Below are positions 1 to 10,169 of a DNA stretch of 64,000 nucleotides, piece after piece. The translations under genes and the position numbers were made by a program. Where the stretch lies: NCBI RefSeq assembly GCF_050948175.1, contig NC_135201.1, positions 4,154,001 to 4,218,000 of the forward strand, read 5' to 3'. Each line of letters begins with the position of its first letter. Within the stretch, counting starts at the first letter, position 1. The notes under the pieces were generated by a model, which worked only from the letters and a program-made list of their open reading frames with translations, searched no databases and was not told the origin of the DNA. The DNA comes from Xylocopa sonorina (taxonomy: Eukaryota; Arthropoda; Insecta; Hymenoptera; Apidae).

Positions 1-446
1 GCAGCATGTATCATCGTTTATGCCAATAGTATGCACAGTAGCCGTTTTGGCATATGTGATATTTTACGGAATTGGTCTTGGTCCAATACCGTATTTCATT
101 GGATCTGAGATATTCGATGTTGGTCCCAGACCAGCAGCTATGGCGCTCGGTAGTGTTTTTAATTGGGGTGGAAATTTTTTGGTGGGCATGCTGTTTCCAA
201 CTTTAGAAAGTGCTATGGGAGCATATACCTTTTTAATATTTGCTGGATTTCTTTTATTTTTAGCGCAATTTGTTAGGTATGTAGAACAAATTAAGTTAAA
301 AATAGTACTATTTAAAATATGCTATTTAATGATCTACCATTAATGCATTTAGGATATACTTTCCCGAGACTAGAGGAAGAGATACGATGGATGTGGCGGC
401 ATCTATAAGTCGAGGATTTCGTTCTAGACCAAACTCTAGAGCTTAA
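1..446 (+). CDS. Sugar transporter (GLUT/SLC2-type), C-terminal exons, partial
   Basis: This is the 3' end of a major-facilitator sugar transporter that begins upstream of the window. The visible exon runs to base 276 and the last exon is 353-446. Together they encode the final transmembrane helices. I see the GLUT signature GPIPYFIGSEIF followed by GPRPAAMA, then NWGGNFLVGMLFPTLE, and after the splice the cytoplasmic motif YFPETRGRDT, equivalent to the PETKGR motif that ends the last helix in this family. The protein stops shortly afterwards with a short Ser/Arg tail (ending RPNSRA). The intron is 277-352 (GT...AG). The family carries out facilitated hexose transport across the plasma membrane; the exact substrate cannot be told from the C-terminus. 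It is convergent with the mitochondrial carrier gene at 1014-2233. Confidence 0.9.
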
Positions 447-1013
447 AAGATTAAAAAATCGGTACTTCAAAGATCTCTTAATTTTTTTTGTTAAGTGATA
501 GATTTACAATATTTTCGTTATAAATTTTGTATAAATATCTGATTAGTGAAAATTATTTAATTATGTGAACTGTTTTTCTAATTCAAAGAAAATTTATTGC
601 AATCTCTTGTCCATGTTTTAAGCTTTTGGTAAGTTACAAAACAATGCATCAATGAACTCCACAATGCTGATGCTGTTATATTTTATCAAATTCAGGAGCT
701 TGTTTTTAAAGTTTTCGGACCATATATACATCATTGGAATACTTCAAATTGTAGAAGGACTAATTGTAAAGAAAGAATCTGCTTATTGACAAAAGTAACG
801 ATTAAATTATCGGTATTAGTGCGTTCCATGAACGATTTTGGAGCGTTCTTACAAAATTTTTTACGAGCAAACCAATCTCTTTTAAGTACTATAAATGTTA
901 CTAAGTCGTAAAACATGTCACTGCCCATATACGAAATTAATTTATTCTTTCATACTATATCATACTTTATACAATAGCTTAAAAAATTTGTTTACATATT
1001 TGAGAAACAAATG
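447..1013. other. AT-rich intergenic/3' UTR spacer between convergent genes
   Basis: No gene is visible here. This spacer probably holds the 3' UTRs of the sugar transporter (+) and the mitochondrial carrier (-), whose stop codons face each other about 570 bp apart. Confidence 0.5.
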
Positions 1014-2233
1014 TTAACTACGAATTGTATTATATAATTGATCTAATTTTTCATAAAATACTAAACACAGCACAGTGTGCGGTGCTATTCTCATCCACGT
1101 TGGAAAAGTTCCTTTGTACAGACCAGTCACTCCTTCTGTGCGTAATATCTTAATAAGTCCATCCAAAAGTCCATTGTACAATGTACCTTTTCCGCCTACG
1201 TCCGTACCTATATTCATAATGTGTGCAATCAGTATCAATTCATTAAGAGAACAAGTTTTGAATTAATGTTATTAAATTTGATTTACGTTGATTGTATAGT
1301 CTTGTTGCTAAAACATCAAATGGTTGCATAGTGAAAGCAACACAACTGCCGCCGATTGCGGAAGCCAAAAACGTTTGTAATATTGGTTGATTCGTACACA
1401 CCTAAAAGAAACAAATATTTGATGTATTTTGATTTCGTGTGTTCTATGCTATGCTTATTTAAATACTCACTTGCAGTGAACGTAACCAGTCCATGGCTAA
1501 ACCAAATGTTGTCAATTGTGTCGCAGATCCTACAAAAAGACGTGGTATATTGGCATACCAGCCACGGTACAAAGCGACTACACCACCTTCTTTCCATAAA
1601 GACTTGAATGCACACCATGTACCTACATGATTATGCTGATAACCAACCGCTATGGATTGTGCTGATTGTGCTTGCAATTGCGTTTTTACCTATTTCAACG
1701 AGAAAGATTTTAATATTGAATTGCTAACTTTTAACTAATAAGGTATATTCTAACAATGTGATTTTATATTTCAGCTAATTAATTTCGTAACTGATTTGTA
1801 TGGAGGGATAATCTGTATAAAATAACTTTCGATATAGTAAGTGAAGTTTACCATGTAAAAAGGACTGCCAAGTACAGCTCCAATGCATCCAGCTGTTCCT
1901 GTCAGCATGGTAGTCTTCAGGATATCGGTATTCCCTTTGTCGTTAGTAATAAGATCATATTTTTTTGCTGTATTGTAGATACCTAACCGTATTCCATTGA
2001 GCACCACTTGAAAATATAGTGCGGGTATGATACCAGCTTGTAAGGCAAATAAGCCTTCATGCTTTGCTATCAAGTAGGCAGCGTGCAGAGTATTCTTATA
2101 TATTCTTTTATATGAATGTCGTGCTTCTAACTCTCCTTGTAATTGTAAACGTACTTTTACCACATCAATTGGATTCGTAAAAAATCCAGCTCCAACCGCT
2201 GCTAATCCTCCAATTACAAACTCGATACCCGGA
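1014..2233 (-). CDS. SLC25A35: SLC25A35-like mitochondrial solute carrier (first coding exon not located)
   Basis: Minus-strand exons are 2233-1852, 1689-1471, 1401-1287 and 1207-1014 (stop). Joined they read in one frame and show the three-fold mitochondrial carrier architecture: PX[DE]XX[KR] motifs appear as NPIDVVKVRLQLQGE near the start, GSPFYM/VKTQLQAQ in the middle and QPFDVLATRLYNQ in the third repeat, followed by GKGTLYNGLLDG and a final GLYKGTFPTWMRIAPHT. LQGELEARHSYKRIYKN and NGIRLGIYN match the SLC25A34/35 subfamily and fly CG18324/CG18327 rather than ADP/ATP or phosphate carriers. The product should sit in the inner mitochondrial membrane; the transported substrate of SLC25A35 is not firmly known. 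The 2233 exon starts with one base of a split codon after a good acceptor, so a short first exon with the true ATG lies further upstream on the minus strand; I could not place it. Confidence 0.88.
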
Positions 2234-4467
2234 CTGGTAACAGAAAGTAACAGATAATTAATACAATGAAGTGTATCGGTCTCTTCTCTTGGATACATAT
2301 AAACGGTATAATCGAATATATATAAATAATTTTTGTCGCTATCATTTTCTAAGAAATCAAAATACAATAAATATATAAGAAAATAAAATAGAAAACTCAT
2401 ACATATCTATATAGCATTTAAGCAATATATAAAACAATACAAAAATAGGAAAAAATAATAATAATATTTCAGTAATAGATACACATATAGCGAATTGCAA
2501 AACATTCGTTAAATTTTCATTAATTAACTAAGCTAATAATAATAAAAGATTAGTAAATGTTATGCTTCTTCTATATTGTTTGATTAAAGTCGTGAAAGTA
2601 TTAACTATAAACTCGTATGTAAGATTTCAGTATGGGTCTTGACTCGTAATAATATCAACGTAAGCCAGTATCGATATATACAGACGGTCCTTTGAATTTT
2701 GGCGCCTCGTGTGACGCACACGGAGGTGATGAATGACAAATGAGTTGCGATTATGCAGAATCACTTTCTATTTAACTGTCGTCGACCCGCGGCTGTATCA
2801 GAGTCACATGACCACGAGGCACCAGAATTCTGTGTCTATAAACATGTATAACTATGAATAACGTAGTTAAAAAAGATATCAGAGTTACAAGATTAGAAAC
2901 AGTATCCCGTATAGTTAAATAAGATTTCACGGTTACAGGATTAGAAATAATATTCGATACTCTCATGAAATAATATAGTCATTAGCACTAAAAATGTCTT
3001 ACCAATGTTAAGCGTTACGTGTTACGTATATCAAATTACACAAACAGTAAAACCGAATAAAAACCTCATCATTTCAATCAAATACTTTGCAATCCTCACT
3101 GATCAATTGAACGCATTCATAACTATGATAGAAAACAGTAATGATCGAACATTATAAATTTGAAACCATTGAAGAGTGAAGTGTTGAAATGATACTGTTA
3201 AACACTGAAGTTTACTCGCGAATAAATATATTTGACAATCCGAAGATCATTATTCACCGGCCGGTTGTAGCCTGGAGGTTATTGCATAACTAATCACGAT
3301 GCCCATGTGTACGTTTAGTAATGATATCAAAGTCAGAATAGACTAAAACTACTATCTGCAAGAAACGTGTAATCAAGTATTAAAACGCTCACTGTCTGTT
3401 GGCACTTGCACTCGGCGCTGCAGTCATTTCTCACGTGCAACAATAAGAAGTTTGCGTGTGTTACGTGCAAATACTTGAAAGTAATCTACTTGGATAGAGT
3501 GTCGATATCATTTGTGCTCTTTTTATCATTATTGAGCTTGTTAACCCCCTTATTGAAAAACAAGTGTTACATCATTCTGATTGCTAGTTTCACGTGATTA
3601 ATATATACTTTGGGAAACCCCAAATTTTCTGATTATAGCTTACAATTTCACTTGGTATTATCAAAATGCAACAGCTTGCGTCACAGGATCAGATAAAAAT
3701 GATGCGAGTGAGGATACTGTTTTAAGCAAAAATTAGTAAGCTTCAAAGTTTTTGCGCATGCGCCGTTCTAGAAAGTATCCGTTAGAATTTCATAAAACGT
3801 TTCCGGAAGTCGTTTATACTACGTTCATTTAAGGCGATTAAAATGACTAGTTCGTTCAATCTGGTGCTTGTACTTAGTACATAAATCTGTTGATAAATAT
3901 TGTTTATAAATTGTGTTGTATAAAATGACGTAAAAAGGCGCATCAGACTTTAAATGTTCTTTGATCTATGAAATAACAAAATTTTGTAAAGTGATTTCAG
4001 CGAACTTATGGGCTAATTACGAGACGTTGACCCAACTATAAAATTTGTCTAAAAAATCGGGCATTCTTTTATTGCATCATATGCCCAAATAAAATCTGAG
4101 TAAGTATCCAGTCAGATTGATCTTTTTCTTTAAATTGTGTAGGTTTCTTCTCAATGAAATGTCGTGTATACATTTTTACTATTGTTTATTTATTATTATA
4201 ATATATGAATTATTGCATCAGCACAATTATTTATCAAACATCGCGTAATCATATCTAGATTTACATTGAATAATTCGAATAGATATTTTACATTTCATAC
4301 ATAATAATATATACATTTATTTGTTTTCTTTCTTAGTCATTTTACAGTTATCCTAGATTAAAAATATATATACACATGTATTAACCATATAAAAAAACTG
4401 TAGCTCTTTTTTATTAATTGCTTTTTTATCTTATAATAACTGCTAAAAATGTTTGCAAATATTTCCA
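2234..4467. other. Intergenic / 5' region of the carrier gene
   Basis: AT-rich, with no convincing coding exon other than the unplaced first exon(s) of the SLC25A35-like gene on the minus strand. The stretch just below 4468 should hold the GAS41 3' UTR. Confidence 0.4.
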
Positions 4468-5466
4468 TTATGCAACGGACAAGTTCCCGGTTTTAGAAAT
4501 TTTTGCAATTTCCTCCTTGAATTTAGCAATAGTTTCCTTTGCTAATGTTAACTTTTCCTTAAGATCTATAACTTCCAGTCTTATTTTGTTCCTTGCTTCT
4601 ATTAGTGCTTTCATTGTAGACTCCTTTTTAGCTTCGACTGCATGATTAGAAGAAAATTGATCATTTTCATATGTTCAAATTGATCAAATCAGAAAATTCT
4701 TACATACAATCTGTATTATGACGCCATGTACCGAGGGTTATTGGTCTACTGGAATTTAATAAATGTTGCATCAAAGCTGTTGGATCTTGGAATACTATTT
4801 CTTCATAAAACTCTGAGACTAAGCTCTTTTTTCCCAGTTGTATCTCTGGCGTTGTTTGGAATAATTTTAATATATGATATATAGTTACCTACATGTAACA
4901 AATAATCCACATAAATGTGAGAGATTTGCATTTAATAGAATACAAAGTAAATACTCACGGGACGTTCATTAGGATCATGAAAATATATTTTAATGACAAT
5001 CTCAAACTCTCCCCAACCAGTTTCAGTAAGTTCATAAGGTGGTTTAGTCATAATGCGGTTTGGATTGTTGTAACTTTCATGTAATTTAAAATGGATCTTT
5101 TTAACATATGCAGACATGTCTTCATTATGATATGGCTTAACATAAACTGTCCATTGATGAGTGTGTCCATCTTCTTCTCTTTTCTTACCAAAATAACGAG
5201 CAACATTACCATACACTATTGGTTTCACTATTGTAACTCCCTGAAAAAGAGTACAATAACAGTTTGATTACTAAATTTGATTTCTTTAAACCGTTGATGG
5301 TAAACACCTGGGTAATTCTCCACTATTATTTCTGTTCTTCAGTTTACTTGTTTGTAGGTTAGAAATGTGTGAAAGGATGACGTGTTTTTATACGCTGCTC
5401 GTAACGAAAATTTACCTTAACTCGACCACCTGAATCAGGACCAAATTCATTAGTTGTTGCCATCAT
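4468..5466 (-). CDS. YEATS4: YEATS domain protein GAS41 (YEATS4)
   Basis: Four exons: 5466-5416, 5240-4959, 4888-4708 and 4637-4468. The joined product is 227 residues, the same length as human YEATS4. The N-terminus MMATTNEFGPDSGGRVKG leads into the YEATS domain, with VKPIVYGNVARYFGKKREED, HTHQWTVYVKPY, AYVKKIHFKLHESY, and WGEFEIVIKIYFHDP. The C-terminal exon is a Lys/Glu-rich coiled coil (KKESTMKALIEARNKIRLEV onward) ending in TGNLSVA. GAS41 is a subunit shared by the TIP60/NuA4 and SRCAP-type complexes and reads acylated histone H3 tails in the nucleus; that role is family knowledge. The start is the first of two adjacent ATG codons, and the phases of all three introns agree. A cluster of TATCGAT-like motifs lies just upstream at 5584-5719. 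Confidence 0.96.
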
Positions 5467-7541
5467 CGTGATCAGTTGCTTTTTTCATAACGTATACTTT
5501 AAAAAGAAAATGTGGAACGATAAATGTCAATATAGACGACATTACTGTTGACCATTTTGAGCGCTAGTTTTAAACTGGGCATGAATCGATCTTAGTAAAC
5601 ACATATTCGATACTTTTATTTCGATATCAAGTACTTCGAGTATCGATACTCTCAGTTACGAGACATGATCGATATCGAAGAGAATACTTGTATCGAACGA
5701 GGAAGAAAACATCGATATTTTGGCGGTATTAACATTAAGTTTTATGAAATAATAGTTTTTCATTTCCTTTTTATTGAACTAATGGAAAATTGAATTAAAT
5801 AATTATATTAAGTATAAATACAAAGGGACACGGAATGAAAAGGCAAAGAATGTTTTTAAGTAAATGTATTTTTTTCATCGTGAAGGGCATTAAAAAAATA
5901 TGTACACCTCTCTCGAAATAAATTATACTCCAAAAAGTTCTCGATCTTCCATACAGCATAATTATTCTGACAAAAATATTCTGGAATTTATTACCCCCAA
6001 TCCGATACCTAGATTATTACAATAAGGCAATGAACTTTTTAAATATATGTTTCTTTTTTTTTTTTACATAGTATCGCGCTGCAGTACATTAATGATTTTT
6101 ACTATTTCTTGATCAATATATGTATGTGGCTTGATTAATTGATAATCGCCGGAAAGTAGTATCTATAAAATATTTCTATAAAATACATATATTGTCGTTA
6201 TAGTATATAACCGCTATATAATTTAAAGGTATCTGTAGCGACTGATTTTTACCTTTCCTTCATTGACGGTTAATTTGTAAACAACACGAAATATTTAACA
6301 AATTGAAGAAAAAGCTGAATACCATGAAGCGAATGAAGTCTGACTAATTTAGTTATCCACTTGCGCTTCTCCAAACATAAGCAAGTCAGAGTATTGATTC
6401 CTAATTTTGAGTATAAGAAAATTCTGAGTCCTAACCAGAGTTACGTAAGTGGTTACACATGCGCTTCAGTTTCATAGGATTCTCCTCAATTTTTCTATTA
6501 CGTAAAACATCTAACTTTTCAAATAACATTTGAAGATTCGTAAAAGTAAAAACTTGACGCATTGACATGCTATTATCACACGGCATATATTGTTAGAAAC
6601 TCAAAAAGAAATTAATCCTTTGGTCATGTAACTCGTGTAGGAACAGCATCAAATGCTGTTAGATATATTTTGTCTAAATTGTTTTAAAGTAGGAAATTGA
6701 ATAGATGTTGCATCGGACGTGCAAAGGCAGCCAGCTGCCAAAAGAATGCGTGTCTTCAGCAGTTCATAACAACCGTAAGAATTAGTTTTTGTCGTGTTAA
6801 AACTTCGTCGCTATCACGTGTGAGGTAATTTCGCTTTCCTTCGGAATCGTTCTTCTAGATACCCCGAGATCTGAAAAGAGTTTCATAAGGACCGTTACAT
6901 CAATTGCACAATGGTCCACAATTATATACATAGCAAGCTACAGCTACACTGCTTTACTACATCTAGATAGAACAGAAATGAAGAGAGTAATTGGCATACA
7001 GATTATTAAGCAAGTTTTAATGACAAGTTTTATAGTTACGTCGTACCGCTAAAATATATATGTATATATATAGTATACTCATATTACTGTCACAACACTT
7101 ATTCACTACGATGATCAATGAGTAAACATTTATCATACGTTAGACGATAATCGCAGTGGTAATATTCTTTACAAAATAACATTTACTAGGCGGCACATTT
7201 ATATAAGACCAATAGTATGTCATTACAATGTAGTAATAAGTACACGCGTGGTACGACGTCTCAAATTATTGCATATACTATTTTAATGAAAACATGCATG
7301 CGGTATAATTTTTAATTTACAAAGCTTGAAACTGGGTGCTTTTTAGGATACATTAAATCAAGATTGAATACGAGAAAGTAGTCCCAATCCACTAATGGTC
7401 AGGCATTCTGGGAACATTAAAATATAAAAAATGTACGGAATTGAGGTATTTTATTAAGAGCAGCGAATGAAATAGGAATGTCTATTTGTTTTCTTATTTC
7501 CTTTGTTTGTGCTCAGCAAGAGAGGGAGGGAAACGCTACTA
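5467..7541. other. Intergenic: GAS41 5' flank and PFKFB 3' UTR side
   Basis: No protein-coding exon seen. The part next to GAS41 (5580-5720) carries repeated ATCGAT/TCGATA motifs. The rest is AT-rich and probably includes the long 3' UTR of the minus-strand PFKFB gene. Confidence 0.4.
5584..5719. promoter_or_regulatory. Cluster of TATCGAT-type (DRE-like) motifs upstream of GAS41
   Basis: Within about 135 bp upstream of the GAS41 start there are AATCGAT (5584), TTCGATATC (5620-5628), an exact TATCGATA (5641-5648), GATCGATATC (5667-5676), TATCGAA (5691) and ATCGATATT (5711-5719). TATCGATA is the DRE bound by DREF at housekeeping promoters in Drosophila. Use of this site here is inference. Confidence 0.45.
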
Positions 7542-9638
7542 CTATTGAATTTTGATCGTTTCTACCTTTGGCTTCGGTCGATGTGTATCCACTGCGTCAA
7601 TTGGTAACCGAATATTTTCCACTTTACAACCGTAAGCAACGGGCGTTAGTTTAATAATAGTATGAAGTGGTACTTGCAGATATGGTAATTCATCTGGAAC
7701 GAAAGAAAAAAACAATCAGTTTGTAGAGTGATAAAAAAGGTCTATAAGTAACAGCAGTAATAAGTTGTTTATTTATTAAACAAATTAGATACGATCGACT
7801 TCAATAAACTACGTGCAATTTATTCACATTAAAATCATGTAAATACGAATGGAATGTTTTCAACTTCCGCCGCTGTGGGCGTAACTATATACATTCTCAA
7901 TAACTTACTTTCCATATACACATCTATTTTTTCTATATCATGTCGATACGTCGAAGGTCAAAGGTTACGCAACTTCAACGCCTTGATATTTCTTCATTCA
8001 TATACAATAGTATGCTTACTTAATATAACGTACAATGTGAATGTACACTATCTATTCGTGTGGTGCAACAAAACAAATATCTCTAGGAATAATCTGATAT
8101 TTGTAAATAAAAATATTTTTACCAGCACTTTTGTCTAGGAAGTAAGCAAGTAGACATCGCAATACCGCTTGATGGCTGACAACCAGAACATTACCCTGCC
8201 GTTCTAGTTCCATTATCACCGGTTCCAACCGCGCGACCAGATCTTCGTAACTTTCTCCTCTCGGATAACGATACGAGAATTTGTTTTCATCTCTCGCCAT
8301 AAAATCGGTCGGATATTTTTCCGCGATTTCTTCGTAAGTCATTTCTTCACATATACCCTGTGCACAAATACTGCTTTATTAAAGTTGCAAAGCTTTGAAA
8401 AATGAATTGTCTACGCATAGAACTGTTCTTCTGATTTGATAAATATATTTTATCAAATATAAACTTTCGTTAAAACTAAACTCTATTTCTGCCCCCTCAT
8501 AGCCTACCGCGTCAATCTCGTTTAATGCTTTCCACCTTTCCTGAGGCGCCATCACGTCGCTTGCCGTTTGTATGGTCCTCTTCAGCCAGCTAGTCCATAC
8601 TCGCAATCCCTGTAATCAAGAAAAACCTCGGTTTTCCTCTTTCCAGCGTACAGTTTCTTTTTTTCATATTCTTTGTATCAATACCTGAATGTCCTGGTTA
8701 GTTATGTAGCTAGCTAGTGCTTTGGCATATTCCCAGCCTCTTTCGCTTAACTCCGAATCTCCGCCTATCATACCTTTGAGATTCATCACACTCTCGCCGT
8801 GCCTACTTAAATAGATAGTACGCGGCACTATATGGATGTTCATAAGGTAATAAACTATCCTACTTTGTATGTGACCCTCGTGCTTGTGGACCAGAACCTT
8901 CTCGCCGGTATTGTAAATTTTCATGAAGGAGAGATCGCTCTCTTGATTCTCGTCCAACGGTTGGTACTTCTCTTGGTAATGTTCGATTCTCATCATGAAG
9001 TCGGCCAGCACTTCTTCTTTATTCATGTTCGTGTAATCAGGGCTACTTACTTTTACCTAAAAGAGAAATTGTTCCTTCATTAATTGTCAATAGTTGCTCC
9101 TGAGGAGTCTCAGCAAATTGATTACAAGGTATCAAAGAGTGTAGGATCTGTGGTTGCTACAATGTGATTATCACAGGTTTCAGGAGGATTTTGAAGGACA
9201 ATTCCCGTACTTCCATGATATTTTGTTCAACGATCTCTGGGTCGTTGCAGACAGACTCAACGAAGAAGAGCTTGAAGCCCATCTTTACGACAACGATGTC
9301 TTTGATCAGTTGCCGTCTTTCAACGGTGGAATTGGTGGCGTCGAACACGGCCACCTCGCCGTCCCCGCTCTCCAACCACTGACAGACGTCGTTCAAAGCG
9401 TCCATCGCGCATTGAGTACGTATCGCCATCGCTTTAATATTATCGGGACGGAAAAATTCGTGGCATTGATAGGCGGTGGTTGCGTGCCGCCTGTATTCGC
9501 CCAGATTGAAGACTTTTGTGTTTATGCCGATCCAATTCAGATATCTGCAAAGCTTCTTCGATATGTACGTCTTCCCGCGAGCCGGCAGCCCTACCATAGC
9601 GATTACATGAGGTTTGTTCACGAAGTTAGCTCGTTCAC
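7542..9638 (-). CDS. PFKFB: 6-phosphofructo-2-kinase/fructose-2,6-bisphosphatase (5' end incomplete)
   Basis: Exons on the minus strand: 9638-9211, 9056-8685, 8609-8508, 8357-8123 and 7693-7542 (stop), 429 residues in frame. The kinase half has the Walker A loop GLPARGKTYISKKL, the FNLGEYRR and FRPDN segments and VFDATNSTVERR. The phosphatase half has IYLSRHGES (catalytic Arg-His), the second active-site arginine in WLKRTIQTA, the acid-base glutamate region NEIDAGICEEMTYEE and VSHQAVLRCLLAYFLDKS. The enzyme makes and destroys fructose-2,6-bisphosphate, the allosteric activator of phosphofructokinase-1, in the cytosol. Spliced neighbours such as EIDA/GICEE confirm the junctions. One oddity: the usual GRIGGDS after the active-site RHGE reads GMIGGDS. 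The N-terminal exon(s) before GERANFVNKPHV are missing from this span; see 9980-10169. Confidence 0.94.
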
Positions 9639-9979
9639 CTGAAATCGTTCAAGCATCTTAGATGAAAAAGGTTCTGAATTATTTTTCAATGTTTCAATCT
9701 GAATCTCTCGGGTATCAACTGATTCCCATTGGTACTAGTTAAAAAAGATCAGGAAGGTATCAAACGGAAATTGGCTTTATCAATTCTGATTATCGTGTAC
9801 GCGATACCGTACAATTTCCACTCAATAACCGAGTGGCAACCAATTTTTACTAATATAAGCCTGGTATCACATCCGGCGCATGCACAAAAGGCGTGCTTTT
9901 TATTATCTTTATATTGTGCACATACTTAGATATATATATATTTTTTTTTATTTATCTTTATTCGTTTTTCCTGGTACAC

Positions 9980-10169
9980 CGATAGTATATCGTCCTTCGG
10001 GCGTGTTCGCTTCGAACGCCTGAAGAAAATAATCGCCGCCAATTCGTAATTTCTTATGCATCAGTCTATGTTTGGTCAAAATATCTGATAATTGGCGATA
10101 AGTGCACACAGTCTGAGCCTGGCGATCAGGTTTATATTCATCATTCACGTGACCCGCTCTCGACGTGCC
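9980..10169 (-). CDS. Possible upstream PFKFB exon or unrelated small ORF
   Basis: A minus-strand open frame with reasonable codon use reads through VNDEYKPDRQAQTVC, LTKHRLMHKKLRIGGDYF and NTPEGRYTIG. If it is cut at a GTGTAC donor after 9980, it leaves one base, exactly the phase needed by the PFKFB exon that starts at 9638, giving ...EGRYTI-G-ERANFV. Against it, the donor is weak, the open frame has no ATG before the Met-His-Lys-Lys position, and I do not recognise this sequence from other PFKFB N-termini. Without splicing it would end at 9948 with KTNKDK. It may be an internal 5' exon of one isoform. Confidence 0.33.

Noticed and set aside
1771..2400. Long minus-strand open frame giving an N-terminus MYPREETDTLHCINYL... 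for the mitochondrial carrier
   Set aside because: A strong polypyrimidine-AG acceptor precedes 2233 and carrier homology starts right after it, so the upstream part is intron.
9154..9642. 162-codon plus-strand open frame
   Set aside because: Antisense of the PFKFB kinase exon.
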